DNA of 64,000 nucleotides, from the NCBI GenBank assembly GCA_932294295.1, contig OW028574.1:30946145-31010144 (forward strand). The letters are read 5' to 3'. Numbering within the stretch: position 1 is the stretch's first letter; each line of letters starts with the position of its first letter. Source of the stretch: Alitta virens. Its lineage: Eukaryota; Annelida; Polychaeta; Phyllodocida; Nereididae. The notes below the pieces were generated by a model. The model was not told the origin of the DNA. It saw nothing but the letters and a program-made list of their open reading frames with translations, and ran no database searches. The translations under genes and the position numbers were made by a program. Positions 1 through 10,870 of this stretch are shown one piece after another.

Positions 1-198
1 AAACGTTTTTGCAACAACCCTCGTGAACGACATGAACTTGCCTTTGAGGGCAGCAATTGCCATATATCTATCTATCTATCTATCTTACTATCCGTCTATC
101 TATCTATCTATCTGTCTATCTGTCTATCTATCTATCTGTCTATCTATCTATATATCTATCTATCTATCTATCTATATAACAATCTATCTGTCTATCTG

Positions 199-239
<41 letters not shown>

Positions 240-256
240 ATATATATATATATCTC

Positions 257-288
<32 letters not shown>

Positions 289-310
289 ACCATCTGACTA
301 TCTATCCTGA
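1..310 (+). mobile_element. 3' end of a TATC-tailed tRNA-derived SINE (family A) with expanded microsatellite
   Basis: Bases 10-60 (ACCCTCGTG...GAACTTGCC...GAGGGC) match the 3' end of the more complete SINE at 5392-5691, including the short inverted pair CCCTC/GAGGG. The SINE at 5392 ends in a few CTAT/TATC units. Here the same tail has grown into about 235 bp of TATC mixed with TGTC and TATA units (63-300). The 5' part of the SINE lies outside the window. The long open frame through the repeat is a low-complexity artefact. Confidence 0.75.
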
Positions 311-1560
311 ATTCAATCTATGTAAACAACAAGAAATGCCACTATTGTTTAAAATTCTTCCTTTGTTGGAAAGTTATTGGGCAATGGTATTAGTGAGTGA
401 CCTGAGGGACCCTTAGCCTCTGTCACAAAGGACTTGGAAATAGCCTCTAAGCAGAGGTCCTTGGAGGGCCAGGAAGTAGTGCTTGGAGGTCATGGTGTCC
501 AAGGTCATTTGTGTGAGGGGAGAGACAGTCGTCCTCGGGGCCAAGGGTCTGTTTGACAGTGGCCATGCATAGGAAAGTAGGAAAAGGTCATTGAATCTTG
601 TGCTGCTTGTTTACATGGAAATTGCAGTGACTGGTTTCACGGACTATCACAGAATCAGGACAATTTTTCAGCCTGAATTAGCATATATATGGTATATACC
701 GAAGCTATATATGTTGAATTTTTAGAACGATCTGCTGTTTGTTGAAGGCAGTGTATATAGATCTAACTTTCGCCGACAAGCTAACCATCTCATGGATATA
801 TACAACTCAGAGCTAAGGATGAGAGTGAAAATACAGAGCAGGGTCATAAACACATTTCATTCATTGACTTCAAGGGAAGCTAAATTATCAAATTTGGCGA
901 ATAATCAATTACTGTTTTTGTAATATGAATACGGAGAAACATGCAGAGAAATCAGAGGGACAAGAAAATAATATATACAATATTATATACAGGAATTGTT
1001 AAATATATGAACATAAAATACATAACAATTAAGAGATGTCTTAATAGATGGGTGGTAATTACTTTGCAAATTAATTTACAATACTTCAGTTAATTGATTT
1101 ATTGTAGTACCATCACTAAAAATATTTCATTATTTCAATGTAGTAAATATGACAATGAGTATGTTGCAAGCAAAATTCCTTAGGATGTGAGTACTCGAGT
1201 TTATAATCTGTGTCTCCCTAGTATTTTCTTGTCTTGTGCACAGCAAACACTTGACGGGGCTGGGCGCTTCACTTAATCAAGTCTTGTTTGTACAGAAGGC
1301 AGTCACCCAAGGCTAAGCAGAGTGCGATCACAGAATTGGAGCCAAAGTAGCTCCTCAAAGACTCTGAATGACAGTGGAGTACCTGAGTTGTACTGGAAGA
1401 GAGGCTTAAGCCATAACTGCTGTGCAGTGGTTTAATGGTAATATAGGAAGGAAAATCTTTATTTTAGTGACATGTGGTAAATTACATACATTTGTACGGT
1501 AAACAAACAATAAACAAATGCACAACCACCGGCTATATGTCACCTATTCTTAAAGAGCTA
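311..1560. other. Intergenic DNA, no gene seen
   Basis: AT-rich sequence with no open frame, splice-site pattern or recognisable repeat that I can support. A slightly GC-richer patch lies at 390-560 but encodes nothing convincing. Confidence 0.5.
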
Positions 1561-1569
1561 ACATTATTA

Positions 1570-2875
1570 TGCATACAATTGATTTTTTTTTCTCATCTGG
1601 ATTGCGTTCACCAAGAACTGACCAAGAAACTTCTAAAAGTGATTACAAATACATAAAAAATATCAAACTTATCCATACCATTATAATTTCTATCAATATT
1701 TCCAATTTTCTGAAACAGCCCATTTCTAAAAACAACATAAGAAGCACATATCATTATCAAGTGAAACTCGTCTTTAATTTCATTATCAGTACAAAACATA
1801 CATAATCTTTCATCTATCGGTATACCTCTATACCTTCCTATTTCAAGTTGCAATGGCAAGATTCCAAATCTGAATTGTGCTATTAAAGACCTTGTATACT
1901 TGTCAATATTCATAGATACATAATCTTCAACACTATAACCCCACTTATACATGTTATATGTTCTTAACTTTACTTTTTGAACTCTTTCTGCTTCCCATTT
2001 TTTCGACAGATTGATCCATTGAGATATTTTTAACAGTTACTGTTTCACAATTGCTACAATCATCATAAATATCTAACAAGTTACAATTTTTTAAAAATGT
2101 TCTTAACTTCAAAAGACGAATTATTTTTACAAAGAGAATAGTCCCAGTCAAAAATTTTTCGTGTAAGTCTATCCTGTGGCATATCAATTAACTTATTCCA
2201 AAGCCTAGTCATAGACACTAATCTCCTCACTACAGGTGGTACCCATCCCATATCCCCCTCAATTGCATGATTAGCAGCAAAGGGGTGTACACTCAAAAAG
2301 TATCGTATAATTTTATGATGGAGAACATCTATTTTGTCAAATGACTTAAAGCCCCATACTCCAGCATTATAGTAAGTTATAGGCACGATTTCTGATTCAT
2401 ATAGTTTTGTATAGGTTTGATATCTACAGTTTTTAATATATTTCAGCTTGTTAATTATTGCACCAAAGGCCCTGCTGGCAGCATCAGCCAAACAGTTTAC
2501 TGTAATTTTATAATTCAAGCTTTTTATATTGGTTAACTATTTTCAAAGCATGGTCACCTAGCCTGAAATTATATTGAGTCCTTGCATGCCGTGCAGTTTT
2601 GAAATGCACTATATTAGTTTTCTGCTTATTCACATTAATATGCCATTTTTTACACCAACTGTGAAGGGTATCAAGTTGACATTGAAGATTTGACTCATTT
2701 TCAGCTATCAATACCACATCATCTGCGTACAGCAAAATGCTTATATGTGCATTTGTAATTTCAATACCCTTTTTCAAATCATTTAATTCTTTAACTAAGT
2801 CATTGATGAATAAATAAAAAGGTGTTGGAGATATATATGTATTATTTATCTTAACCTCATCATTCATCATCCACT
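1570..2875 (-). mobile_element. 5'-truncated, frameshifted non-LTR retrotransposon (LINE) reverse transcriptase remnant
   Basis: Read on the minus strand, overlapping open frames follow the order of a LINE ORF2 C-terminal half. First comes the RT palm with LLYADDVVLIAE (the YADD catalytic motif, codons at 2718-2729) and WCKKWHINVNKQKT (about 2630-2680). Next is the thumb/connection region with YYNAGVWGF and IIRYFLSVHP (2280-2400). Last is a C-terminal segment with TRSLIAQFRFG, GRYRG and a CMFC...H zinc-knuckle-like end (1640-1900). The frame shifts at about 2515, 2090-2190 and 1953, and nothing upstream of the palm is present, so it is dead. RT identity is secure. Assignment to a particular clade is not attempted. 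Confidence 0.88.
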
Positions 2876-4019
2876 AAATGTATCAAATAATGTATTATCA
2901 AAAAGTAGTGAATAATTATAACTTGACACCATTTAAGAGTGATAATTTGCTAAATTAGGACCTAAACATGTATTTACATGGAGTTTTGTCCAAAAATCGG
3001 TTTGTTGAAATTCGTAATTATAACCAGAGATACTGAATTGGAGAAATTTAAATATTATACTGATATACGAGTTGATTAAGTTGGCAGCCACACTAAGACC
3101 TATCGTAACTTTACTTACAATGTCAGCTGGCCCAAATTGATGATACTCAATGCACATTTTGGCAAGGAATTTGTCGCAGTAGTTTTGGCAGTTTTGCCAG
3201 TCTTTTTTTGACATTCTGCCAAATATAATTACGCCAGGTGAATGTTTAACACGATAAGACTTTTCCCCTTTTTGCAAAAATATATAACTATAAGTTGTTG
3301 CTTAATGTTATATAAAGTAGACTGCTAAATTATGCCTCAATATCTGGAAATTACAGGTAAAAAGTATATATTAGTGGGAGACCATTGAAGAAATGAGACA
3401 AATTATAAACAAAGAAAACACTCCCAGTGTAATGCTATAAATACTGGGAAAAGGAAGCAGGTATTTTACGGAAGGGAACATCAAATAATCTTTGCTTTAA
3501 TGAAACTAAAACCCGAATTAACAAAGAATTTGCTCTCTGCCATATGAATAACTATAGCAATTGTAACATTATGGCCACTTTTTGAAGGGAGGTACTAAGG
3601 AAAATTATCGTAAATTTATTAGAATTTTGTCTGAATGTAAAAACACGCCATGTAGATTTCTCGCCATCGTTCACCATTGGCTACAATCCTATTTAAGACC
3701 ATCTTCTGAATTTTTTTAAAAAACAAGAAAGAAAAATTATACCCTTATTAATTATAATGGGACTGGAGGTTGTCTCATGCTGAATGACGTCATTGGTGCA
3801 ATCTCAATCTACATGTGAGACATCGAATGACAGTGTGTGACACCTGGTGTCCAGAAAGACAGACAACACTCATGGACTCCAACCTTATATTCTCATCATT
3901 ACGTCTGCCTCAGATGGCTATTCATATCAACTGAATAAACCTCATACCATTAGAATAAACTTTTTTTGAAGTTAATATATGAAAAAAAAGGCACATTTTT
4001 CATGTATAATTTCTATGCC
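2876..4019. other. Intergenic DNA, no gene seen
   Basis: AT-rich. The 2933-3277 minus-strand open frame has no recognisable motif and sits beside the LINE remnant, so it may be decayed element sequence. Nothing else can be supported. Confidence 0.4.
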
Positions 4020-5345
4020 ATATGACATAATTATGGCCTTTCTAAGGGCTTGTGATATGTGAATTATTTTGTAGGTTATTGCCAAGAGACTCTTTGACAA
4101 ATGACAGAGCAGCAAATTGTCTTACATTCATGAATGATATTAAAAAGCAGTTATGGGAATGGTAAAATATGCAATTCAATATAATACACATCAGTGAATT
4201 GCAGATGAGTTTCACTACAAAGAACAGTTCATATCGCACATGGAAATTGAAGGAAAATGAGAACGATCTAGATGTAAGTGTCACCAAAACGCTGGGATAA
4301 GCAGTGCAGATGACACATCGGGGGAAACCATGCTCTTAACGATGAAAGTGCAATCAATTCTGACCAAACGCTTTAAAGCTGTCGGGAGTGCTGGGATGAA
4401 GAATGCTGAAGCTCTTATCGTGATGATCAGGAATCTGGGCAGTCAGTCTGTTCTTTTAAATTACCCTGATTTTGATTGGGACAACACATTCAAGGAGAAA
4501 TTATTAGATAGGTACATATCTTTCACTATATTAATATGTCATAACCATCATTGTTTTAATGATGTGGCCCAAACCCTTGAAGTAGGCACACGCACAAAAA
4601 GGCCCCCTGAACAGCCAGCTAGTCAACACTGGAACTCCTTTGCATGACTCACTGAATCTAGGATAAAACTGACGACTACCAGAAGAGATAAGTTGTTTTT
4701 AATCATGACACAAACCTGGGATCATGACTCATTAAATGCAAGTGTGCAACAGCGGAAGGGCAGCTGGGTGTGCAAGCACCATGTCACTTGCTCATCAATG
4801 ATAAGTCATAAACAAGCATTTAACGTGACTCATACATTTCGTATTAACATCTATCTTCAGATTTTAAAAATTATGTGACAATAAAAAAGACTACTGTAGT
4901 GTAAGTGAGGGGATTGTAAAATGCCTAAACCTCATGGTAATGCCCCTAGGGAGTGTGATCATTTTCTTAAAGAGTCTAGACACTGCATACATCACCATTT
5001 TAACCTCATACTAAAACAGCAATATGGTCTAGATAAAAAAAAAAGATCATTATTATATGAAGGACATATTGAAGGGTAATATGAATCTATTGCTACGATG
5101 CCCAAATCACTTCTGCATGACGGGCAGTAGTGCCCTTTTCAACAGTGCAATCAAAAGACCAATCCATCCTGTTTGTGATAACCCTCAGGGGGATATTGAC
5201 AAACTCATTGCCCATATTTTTTATACCACCAAGGTTTGGCATGAAATTGACAAGGATCCTGAGGCATCTGCCAGCAGATAATTCATCTGAGTGGATCCTC
5301 ATAAAATTCATCTCACACATCAGCACCAGACAAATCACACGGGAT
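4020..5345. repeat. Diverged local repeat block, copy 1 of 3
   Basis: Three stretches share the same order of landmarks. Landmark 1 is a segment around AATTGCAGATGAGTTT at 4196, 5985 (weaker) and 8516. Landmark 2 is a segment at 4330-4380 resembling 8648-8695 (CTTAACGATGAA and TCTGACCAA against CTAACAGATGAA and TCTGGACCAA). Landmark 3 is a segment at 5100-5390 resembling 6990-7290 and 10550-10800. On the minus strand the third segment has similar translations in all three copies (LVIDF/LVINF/LAIDF and later VDLTP/VDLIP), so it may descend from coding sequence. Within copy 1, 4330-4511 is an open frame (MLLTMKVQS...EKLLDR) ending at a good donor GATAG|GTACAT. It may be a real or relic exon. 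No function is assigned. Confidence 0.4.
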
Positions 5346-5391
5346 GCCTTTTTGTCCTGCCCTACAGAAATCGATGACCAGAATCTGTCTT

Positions 5392-5691
5392 GGGTAGCCT
5401 AACGGTTAGGCATCCGCCATATTGGCCAGCTTTGCTGAAGGTCCCGGTTCGATCCCCGGCCCGGGCACTCTTCATGAGCTACATCCCAGCTGGATGTCAT
5501 TCGGATGAGTTGTAAAAATGGTGGTCCCTTGTACTCGGTGTCTCTGCTGAGGCAAGTAAAACTTCCCACCCATAGGGTAAATGTGTAACGCGGGTGGACT
5601 CCTCCTCTCTCTTACCTCATCAATCAACCCTCGCTTGTGGCAAGAACTTGCCTTAGAGGGCTCCACTTTCCATAACTATCTGTCTATCTAT
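5392..5691 (+). mobile_element. tRNA-derived SINE, family A, nearly full length
   Basis: The head is tRNA-like. TAGCCTAACGGTTAGGC (5396-5412) fits a pol III A box, and GGTTCGATCCC (about 5446-5456) fits a B box. The body runs through GAGCTACATCCCAGCTGG and AGGCAAGTAAAAC to an ACCCTCGCTTG...GAACTTGCC...GAGGG end and a short CTATC tail. Related copies are at 1-60 (3' end) and 8751-9285 (interrupted). It is not a functional tRNA gene because there is no closed cloverleaf and a long unrelated body follows. Confidence 0.85.
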
Positions 5692-6223
5692 TAAGATTGC
5701 TTCGTTGTCCATTTAGAAAAACCTACCAATATTTACAGATAATAGATAGAGCAATTATTCCTGCATCCTAAATGACACCGTTTAGTTACGTCTAACCAGT
5801 ATCTCAGTGATATTTCTTTAGAAATTCAATGTTTCAATTCATTCTATAAACCAATCTTGATAATAGATATGCATGAGAATTTAACTGTATGCCCAGTTTG
5901 ACAGGTAATGGTAAAATGGTCTGAACTAAATGCACGGCTATTGGATTGATAATTCGGTATGAACTACAAAATGTTTCTGAATCGCAGATGAAATACCATA
6001 ACATGGTGATGAGTTTACATTGCACGTAATGAAAAAAATCTGGAATTGAGGAATGATCGGCAAATATCATTCAGAAAGGTTGCCGATGGTTTATGGGGAA
6101 TGCCAGAAAGAGCTGATCATAATAAATAAGGACCGAATTCATCTAATCACTGAGGAAACTGCTGTGTGGGATATGAATAGGCTGCACAGTGCCCTAACTG
6201 CACATATTTAATACATATTGATA

Positions 6224-6296
6224 CAGTCAAACCTGCCTTTATGAACTAATGTATGGCCATCTATATATAAAGACCACCTGCTGTTTATTAAACCTT
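6224..6296. mobile_element. Possible solo transposon end
   Basis: TACAGTCAAACCTGCC resembles the left end of the inverted-repeat element at 35606 (TACAGTGCAACCTGCC) and starts at a TA. No matching right end is seen, so it is probably a truncated element interrupted by the adjacent foldback copy. Confidence 0.3.
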
Positions 6297-6297
6297 C

Positions 6298-6380
6298 CCG
6301 ATATCATTCCAAATCGTTTCAATGTCGGCACGATGTCGGCGAAGTCAAAACGATGTTGTAACGACGGCGGCCGATAATGG
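6298..6380 (-). mobile_element. Foldback element family 2, degraded copy
   Basis: Contains ATCATTCCAAATCG followed by CGATGTCGGCG and CGATGTTGTAACGAC. This is the reverse orientation of the clean copy at 9293-9411. The right terminal repeat has decayed. Confidence 0.6.
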
Positions 6381-7474
6381 CCTATTGACATAATGGTTGA
6401 GCTTTTGGCCAGTTTTTCTGACGGTCCCAGGTGAAATCCCTGGCTTCGTGCCCTATTATGCTGAGGCAAGTCGCATACATTTCTGTATTTTTTTAAAAAT
6501 AAATTCGCCACTTGCAGTTTATTGCATCACAAAAATGCTAAGCCAATTGATGGAACAAGTGTTTCTTTGAGCCACTTGGAATATAAAACACGCTTCCGTA
6601 TAATCCACACTTTTACAGCTGCACACGTTCCACTGTTCTGGGTATTAAATGTATAAGAAGTGTAAATACATACTTTCTGTCTTATTGTCAACCTTTTAAG
6701 AGCTTAAGATGGAGCTTTCGCATGATATCCACCAAGTCGTATACAACCCCATTCAGTGATGCTCAACATTACCAGCCTAGCTGTATGTGTTGGTGACCTG
6801 TGCCTCTGATGTCCATATAATGGAAGTGCAGTACATTCACCGATTGTGTCAGTCGAATCAGTGGTGACATCAGCTGCTGCTTGTGACATCAACTGGCGAC
6901 ATTAACTGCAGACAGTATGGCTTCTGAAAGGTCCTTTGGAGCCCTGTGGGGTCTCATGCATCTTGCAGGACTACGTGATATCCATAAAATCTCCCCTGAT
7001 CGGCAGCAATGCCCTTTTTCCATAACCCAATCCGAACCTCAATCTATTTAGCTTTTGGTGAGCCTCTTAGAGATATCAGCAAACTTGGTGTCCACGTTTT
7101 TATACCCACAAGTTCTAGGGAGACTCAGTGGAGTCAAATCAACAAGCATCATGAGGCATCTGTCCCCAGACAATTGATCCGCGTAGATCCTCATAAAACA
7201 CAGTCCACTCTTCAACATCTCATGGATCACATGGGGAAAGTATTTTACTCCAGCCTCACTAAAATTAATGACCAATATTGGAGTACAACAGCTTAATGAT
7301 GTCTTTAGATTTTTAGAGAGAAGCTGCCAGGTCATATTTATGCGGTTCAGTTTAAATTTTTAATTTCAGAACTTCAGATTGGAAAAATAAAACCGAAGGA
7401 AACGAAAACTCATTAAGAAGTGGGGGAAATTAATTGGTTCAATGGTGAAAGTTTGGACGATGCATGGTATATTA

Positions 7475-7621
7475 CAGCATTTCAAAGATTTGGAAACTAA
7501 ACATCAGAAGACGTCATGTGAATCCAGGACTAGAATTGGTAGTGACTGCCTTAACCAATGAGAGTCCTGGATTCACATGACGTCCTCTGAAGTGTAGTTT
7601 CCAAGTCTCTTAAATCAGCTG
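7475..7621. mobile_element. Foldback element family 1 (TA-flanked MITE-like), copy a
   Basis: The two arms read CAGCATTTCAAAG...TTTGGAAACTAAAC and, inverted, CAGCTGATTTAAGAGACTTGGAAACTA. The inner arms carry GACGTCATGTGAATCCAGGA and its complement. Only about 30 bp separate the arms, so single strands would form a long hairpin. The left end is preceded by TA, as in the other copies, which fits a Tc1/mariner-type non-autonomous element. Confidence 0.75.
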
Positions 7622-7967
7622 TGATGTCCAAAATTGTTGTTATCATAGGAAACAATACTTTTGGTTTCTTTTACTTTTACTGCACACAGATGGCAATGTA
7701 TCTCATGCACTTGTCATGGGGACAGTATTGCAATGCCAGAAGCTATCTTGGTCTGTCATCTTGTTGCGATGATACATTGAGTGCATCAGTATTGTATTTC
7801 TGTCAGTCATACCAATGTTATCAAAGGCAAACATGCTGCGGGATTATGCCATTATGGGCATGCTTTCATCTGCAGAGATCGGACAACCAAATTTATGGGA
7901 GTTTGTTCGGCAATCTCATTTGGTGAGCAATCAGGAAGAAACTGCATGATTTCTCATCATGTAGATG

Positions 7968-8157
7968 TAGGTGGCGATGGATTAGGGCTTTACGTCCTGT
8001 ATTTCTGCACCTGATGGGCTAATTAGGACAGGTAGGGACCATGGCTATGAGACGAAGGATGAAACAGCCATCCAACATAGGCTCGACCAGGAATTGAACC
8101 CGGGACCCAGTGGTTGGAAGCCCAGCACGCTACCACTGAGCTAGGCCCCCACCCCAC
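7968..8157 (-). mobile_element. tRNA-Gly-like SINE (family G), copy 1
   Basis: Read on the minus strand it begins GGGGGCCTAGCTCAGTGGTAG (A box) and continues to GGGTTCAATTCCTGG (B box). The 13-bp target duplication CATCATGTAGATG is present at 7955-7967 and 8158-8170, which proves retroposition. The anticodon-arm region (CTGGGCTTCCAACC) reads TCC, suggesting a tRNA-Gly ancestor. Confidence 0.9.
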
Positions 8158-8750
8158 CATCATGTAGATGCAAGTACCTTTTGAAAACTGTGAAACATAA
8201 AATATATGGCTCTCTAATTATATATAAATCACATGCAACTTGTGCATTTGAAAGCATAATGTGTTAACAGATCGTTGAGAAATAAGCATATTGGATTTTA
8301 TATCGCAATACAGGAGAAGTAATGAACATGAAAACTGTTATGTTATGATATTGAAATACATGTGTGCAAACAAATGCTTGTTATTCCAATATTTATTGCT
8401 TTGGGGCTCAATAAAAATGCCAGCACAGATAACACACCATGAAGTATGCCCTGTATGGAGACATATACATCATTCATGAAATTAGCTGGCAATATAAAAT
8501 TGATTGCATTCAGGTTTTGAATTGCAGATGAGTTTTATTACCAGACATGAGCTTATATTGCAAGGGGAATGAAAAAACGGAATGATGCTAATGAAAAAGA
8601 AACTAATAATCTTGAGCAGAGTAAAGATTTATATGGAAGAGGCACGTTCCTAACAGATGAAGCTTAATAAATCTGGACCAAGTGCATTAGGCGTTTGTAG
8701 AATTGCCACACTGCAGCCCTCTAATTAGGCAATCACCTGCCATTTATGTT

Positions 8751-9285
8751 TAGCCCTATTGAATAAGGCATCCACCAACTCCACATTGGCCAGCTCTGCC
8801 GAAGGTTCCGGATTCGATCCCCGACCCGGGCACTTTTCATGAGCTACATTAATTTAGCCAGCCATTGACTAGATGCTCTCACTGTATGGTATGTGCCATA
8901 TTCTGCTAATGCAACACAACAAGTAAAACACTCATGTACTCTGGTGCTAAACTCTGTAATGTATTACCTAGTCACATCAAAGATCTCACCAGTATTGATG
9001 CTTTTAAAGTTAATCTTAAACGTTTTATACTTCAATGATTTTACTTTACATGTTATTTTAATGATGCATATTTATTTTTATGATGTTTTAATCTTTGAAA
9101 AAATCTAAAGGGCACTGCTGAAAAACAGTTATACTAACTGAGAATTTTACCCTAGCTACCTCCCAGCTGGATGTCGATCACATGAGACGTTAAATTGGAG
9201 GTGCCTTGTACTCAGTGTCTATTCTGAGGCAAGTAAAAGACCCACCCATTGGGTAAATGTGTAACATAGTGAGAAAATGGTGTAG
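8751..9285 (+). mobile_element. SINE family A, split by a later insertion
   Basis: The left part at 8751-8847 holds the tRNA-like head (GGCATCC...GGATTCGATCCCCG...GAGCTAC). The right part at 9154-9285 resumes with AGCTACCTCCCAGCTGG and AGGCAAGTAAAAGA. AGCTAC is duplicated at the junction. The tail side is cut by the foldback element at 9293. Confidence 0.8.
8848..9153 (+). mobile_element. 5'-truncated LINE 3' end inserted in the SINE
   Basis: A short frame translates to NVLPSHIKDLTSIDAFKVNL, the typical C-terminal tail of CR1/L2/Jockey-type LINE ORF2 (N-x-L-P...I-K...S...F-K-x-x-L-K). A 3' UTR ends GGGCACTGCTGAAAAACAG...TTTTACCCT. It is flanked by AGCTAC at 8842-8847 and 9154-9159. Only the last 30 or so codons of the ORF survive. 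Confidence 0.8.
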
Positions 9286-9292
9286 ACTTCAA

Positions 9293-9411
9293 CCCAGATA
9301 GCATTCCAAATCGGCCAAGCATCGTTTCCATATAGACCACTGTCAATACAACATCGTATTAACATCGACGACATCGCGCCGACGTTAAAACAATTTGGAA
9401 TGCTATCTGGG
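9293..9411. mobile_element. Foldback element family 2, best copy
   Basis: 119 bp with perfect 19-bp terminal inverted repeats (CCCAGATAGCATTCCAAAT). The interior repeats CATCG motifs (GCATCGTTTCC, ACATCGTATTAACATCGACG, ACATCGCGCC). Related copies lie at 6298, 41021, 47658 and 54335. It has no coding capacity and the mobilising transposase is unknown. Confidence 0.8.
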
Positions 9412-9465
9412 CAAGGTTTATCATCTCATCGTTATGTTTGCCTGTCAGCTGGTCATATAAGCTGA

Positions 9466-10040
9466 CTATGCTTCAGACCCAGCAGCATTGAGCCATTGAA
9501 ACTGACATTTTCTGTAAACCCAATGTGAGAGGTCCTTTAAATGCCTTAGCACAGACACCGTGTATAAAGACAGGAGGAAGAGACAAGAAACGGATGAAGG
9601 ACACATGTGGGAATAATGTGAATCCGCTTGCACTACTGGAAAGATAAATGAAATAAGGAGTAATGATACTGGTAGCAATGGAGCGAAAATTGAGATAAGT
9701 TGCGAAGCTGAATACCAATGAAACAGCGATATGGCACGCTGGTGCATCTTCGCTTTCATCCGTCATTTGCACCCAATCGTTACATTACTTATTGCCACTT
9801 TGTTATAGGAAAGACACAATTTACATCAGTATGCCTACATATATATAACACAAATTGTACCAAAGACAAGTGACTGTAGAAACGCATATAACTGGTAAAA
9901 TGTACTGCATCCATCTATTGCCTATTTTTGTTGAGAATGCTGCAGTAAATTCTTTTCAGTCCCAGTGTAATCCTGTGATCATATGATAATATACCAGGGA
10001 TTTCCTCTTTTCTACCTTGTTCCTCTTTCACCTGCTCCTT
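9466..10040. other. No gene seen
   Basis: Two overlapping minus-strand open frames (9466-9772) are mutually exclusive and have no recognisable motif. The rest is AT-rich. Confidence 0.4.
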
Positions 10041-10214
10041 TTACTGCTTCGTTGCTGAAGCCTTTGATAGAGCTATTGCATGATATACAGCAAGCCGTTT
10101 AGCCCTATTCATCTGATACTCAGTAGAGCCAGACAGGTACGATGGTCCTATCACAAGAGCTTTGGGAGATCCACTGATTGTGCTGGGAGAACAACTCATT
10201 CCATCATCAGTCAC

Positions 10215-10470
10215 TTCCCTTGTGATATCCACTGGTTATATCCACTGGTGGCATACATTGGTGGCACTGGTGGCACGTACTAGTGATATACACAGGCAAA
10301 ACACTAGCATATACTGGTGTCCTACACTAGTTGCATACGCTGGATGCATATACAGGTGACCTCTGGCATACACTGGTACCATACTCTAGTGGCATATACT
10401 GGTGACATACACTGCTGAAATATAGTGGTGTCATACACTAGTGGAATACACTGGATGCATATACAGGGGA
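10215..10470. repeat. Degenerate minisatellite of CATACACTGGTG units
   Basis: Imperfect tandem units of about 12-15 bp alternate CATAYACTGGTG and CATACACTAGTG. The matching place in block 2 (about 6860-6920) has only a few related units (GTGACATCA, CTGGCGACATTAACTG), so the array expanded after the blocks were duplicated. Confidence 0.75.
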
Positions 10471-10870
10471 TTATATATTATGGCTTCTGATAGGTCTCCC
10501 AGATGTATACGTGATATACATACGATTGCCCTATGAACTGCATTATGCCTTTTCCCAAACTAGAATATGTTGCTCAATGGTCAAGCCATCTTGCTTTCGG
10601 TATCCCTCAGAGATATATAAACAAGCTTATTGTTCAAATGTTTTTGCTCCAACAAAGCTTGGTATCAAATCCACAGGCATTCCGAGGCATCTGCTCAAGA
10701 TAACAAATTTGAAAGGATCCTTAAAATTAATCCCATTCAACATCTCTTCAAGTGCTTGACATGTCTTTTTGTTGCCTGGACCAATGAAATCAATGGCCAA
10801 TTTCCATCTCAAAGAGCCAGATTGAACATTTTCTTTAAAAAAAACACACAAAACAGACTCCCCTGGTAAC

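Larger units (their letters stand above)
5830..7345. repeat. Diverged local repeat block, copy 2 of 3
   Basis: This block carries the same landmark order as those at 4020-5345 and 8300-10870. The best conserved part is 6700-7290, which aligns with 10050-10850: GGAGCTTTCGCATGATAT against AGAGCTATTGCATGATAT, and TATGGCTTCTGAAAGGTC against TATGGCTTCTGATAGGTC. The minus-strand frame 7048-7335 reads LVINFSEAGVKYFP and MRIYADQLSGDRCL, similar to the other copies. It contains a family-2 foldback element at 6298-6380. Confidence 0.45.
8300..10870. repeat. Diverged local repeat block, copy 3 of 3, enlarged by insertions
   Basis: The landmark segments at about 8516-8720 and 10050-10850 match blocks 1 and 2. 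This copy is longer because a SINE with a LINE fragment inside it, a family-2 foldback element and a minisatellite (10215-10470) sit within it. The minus-strand frame 10627-10872 reads LAIDFIGPGNKK and LSRCLGMPVDLIP, parallel to block 2. No intact gene was recognised. Confidence 0.4.

Noticed and set aside
23..310. 95-residue Tyr/Leu/Ser-rich open frame
   Set aside because: Translation of a TATC microsatellite; low complexity with no gene structure.
4330..4511. N-terminal part of an M13-type metallopeptidase exon
   Set aside because: A faint resemblance around LLNYPDFDWDN only; too short and no catalytic motif nearby.
5392..5470. tRNA gene on the plus strand
   Set aside because: No closed cloverleaf; followed by a SINE body shared with other copies.
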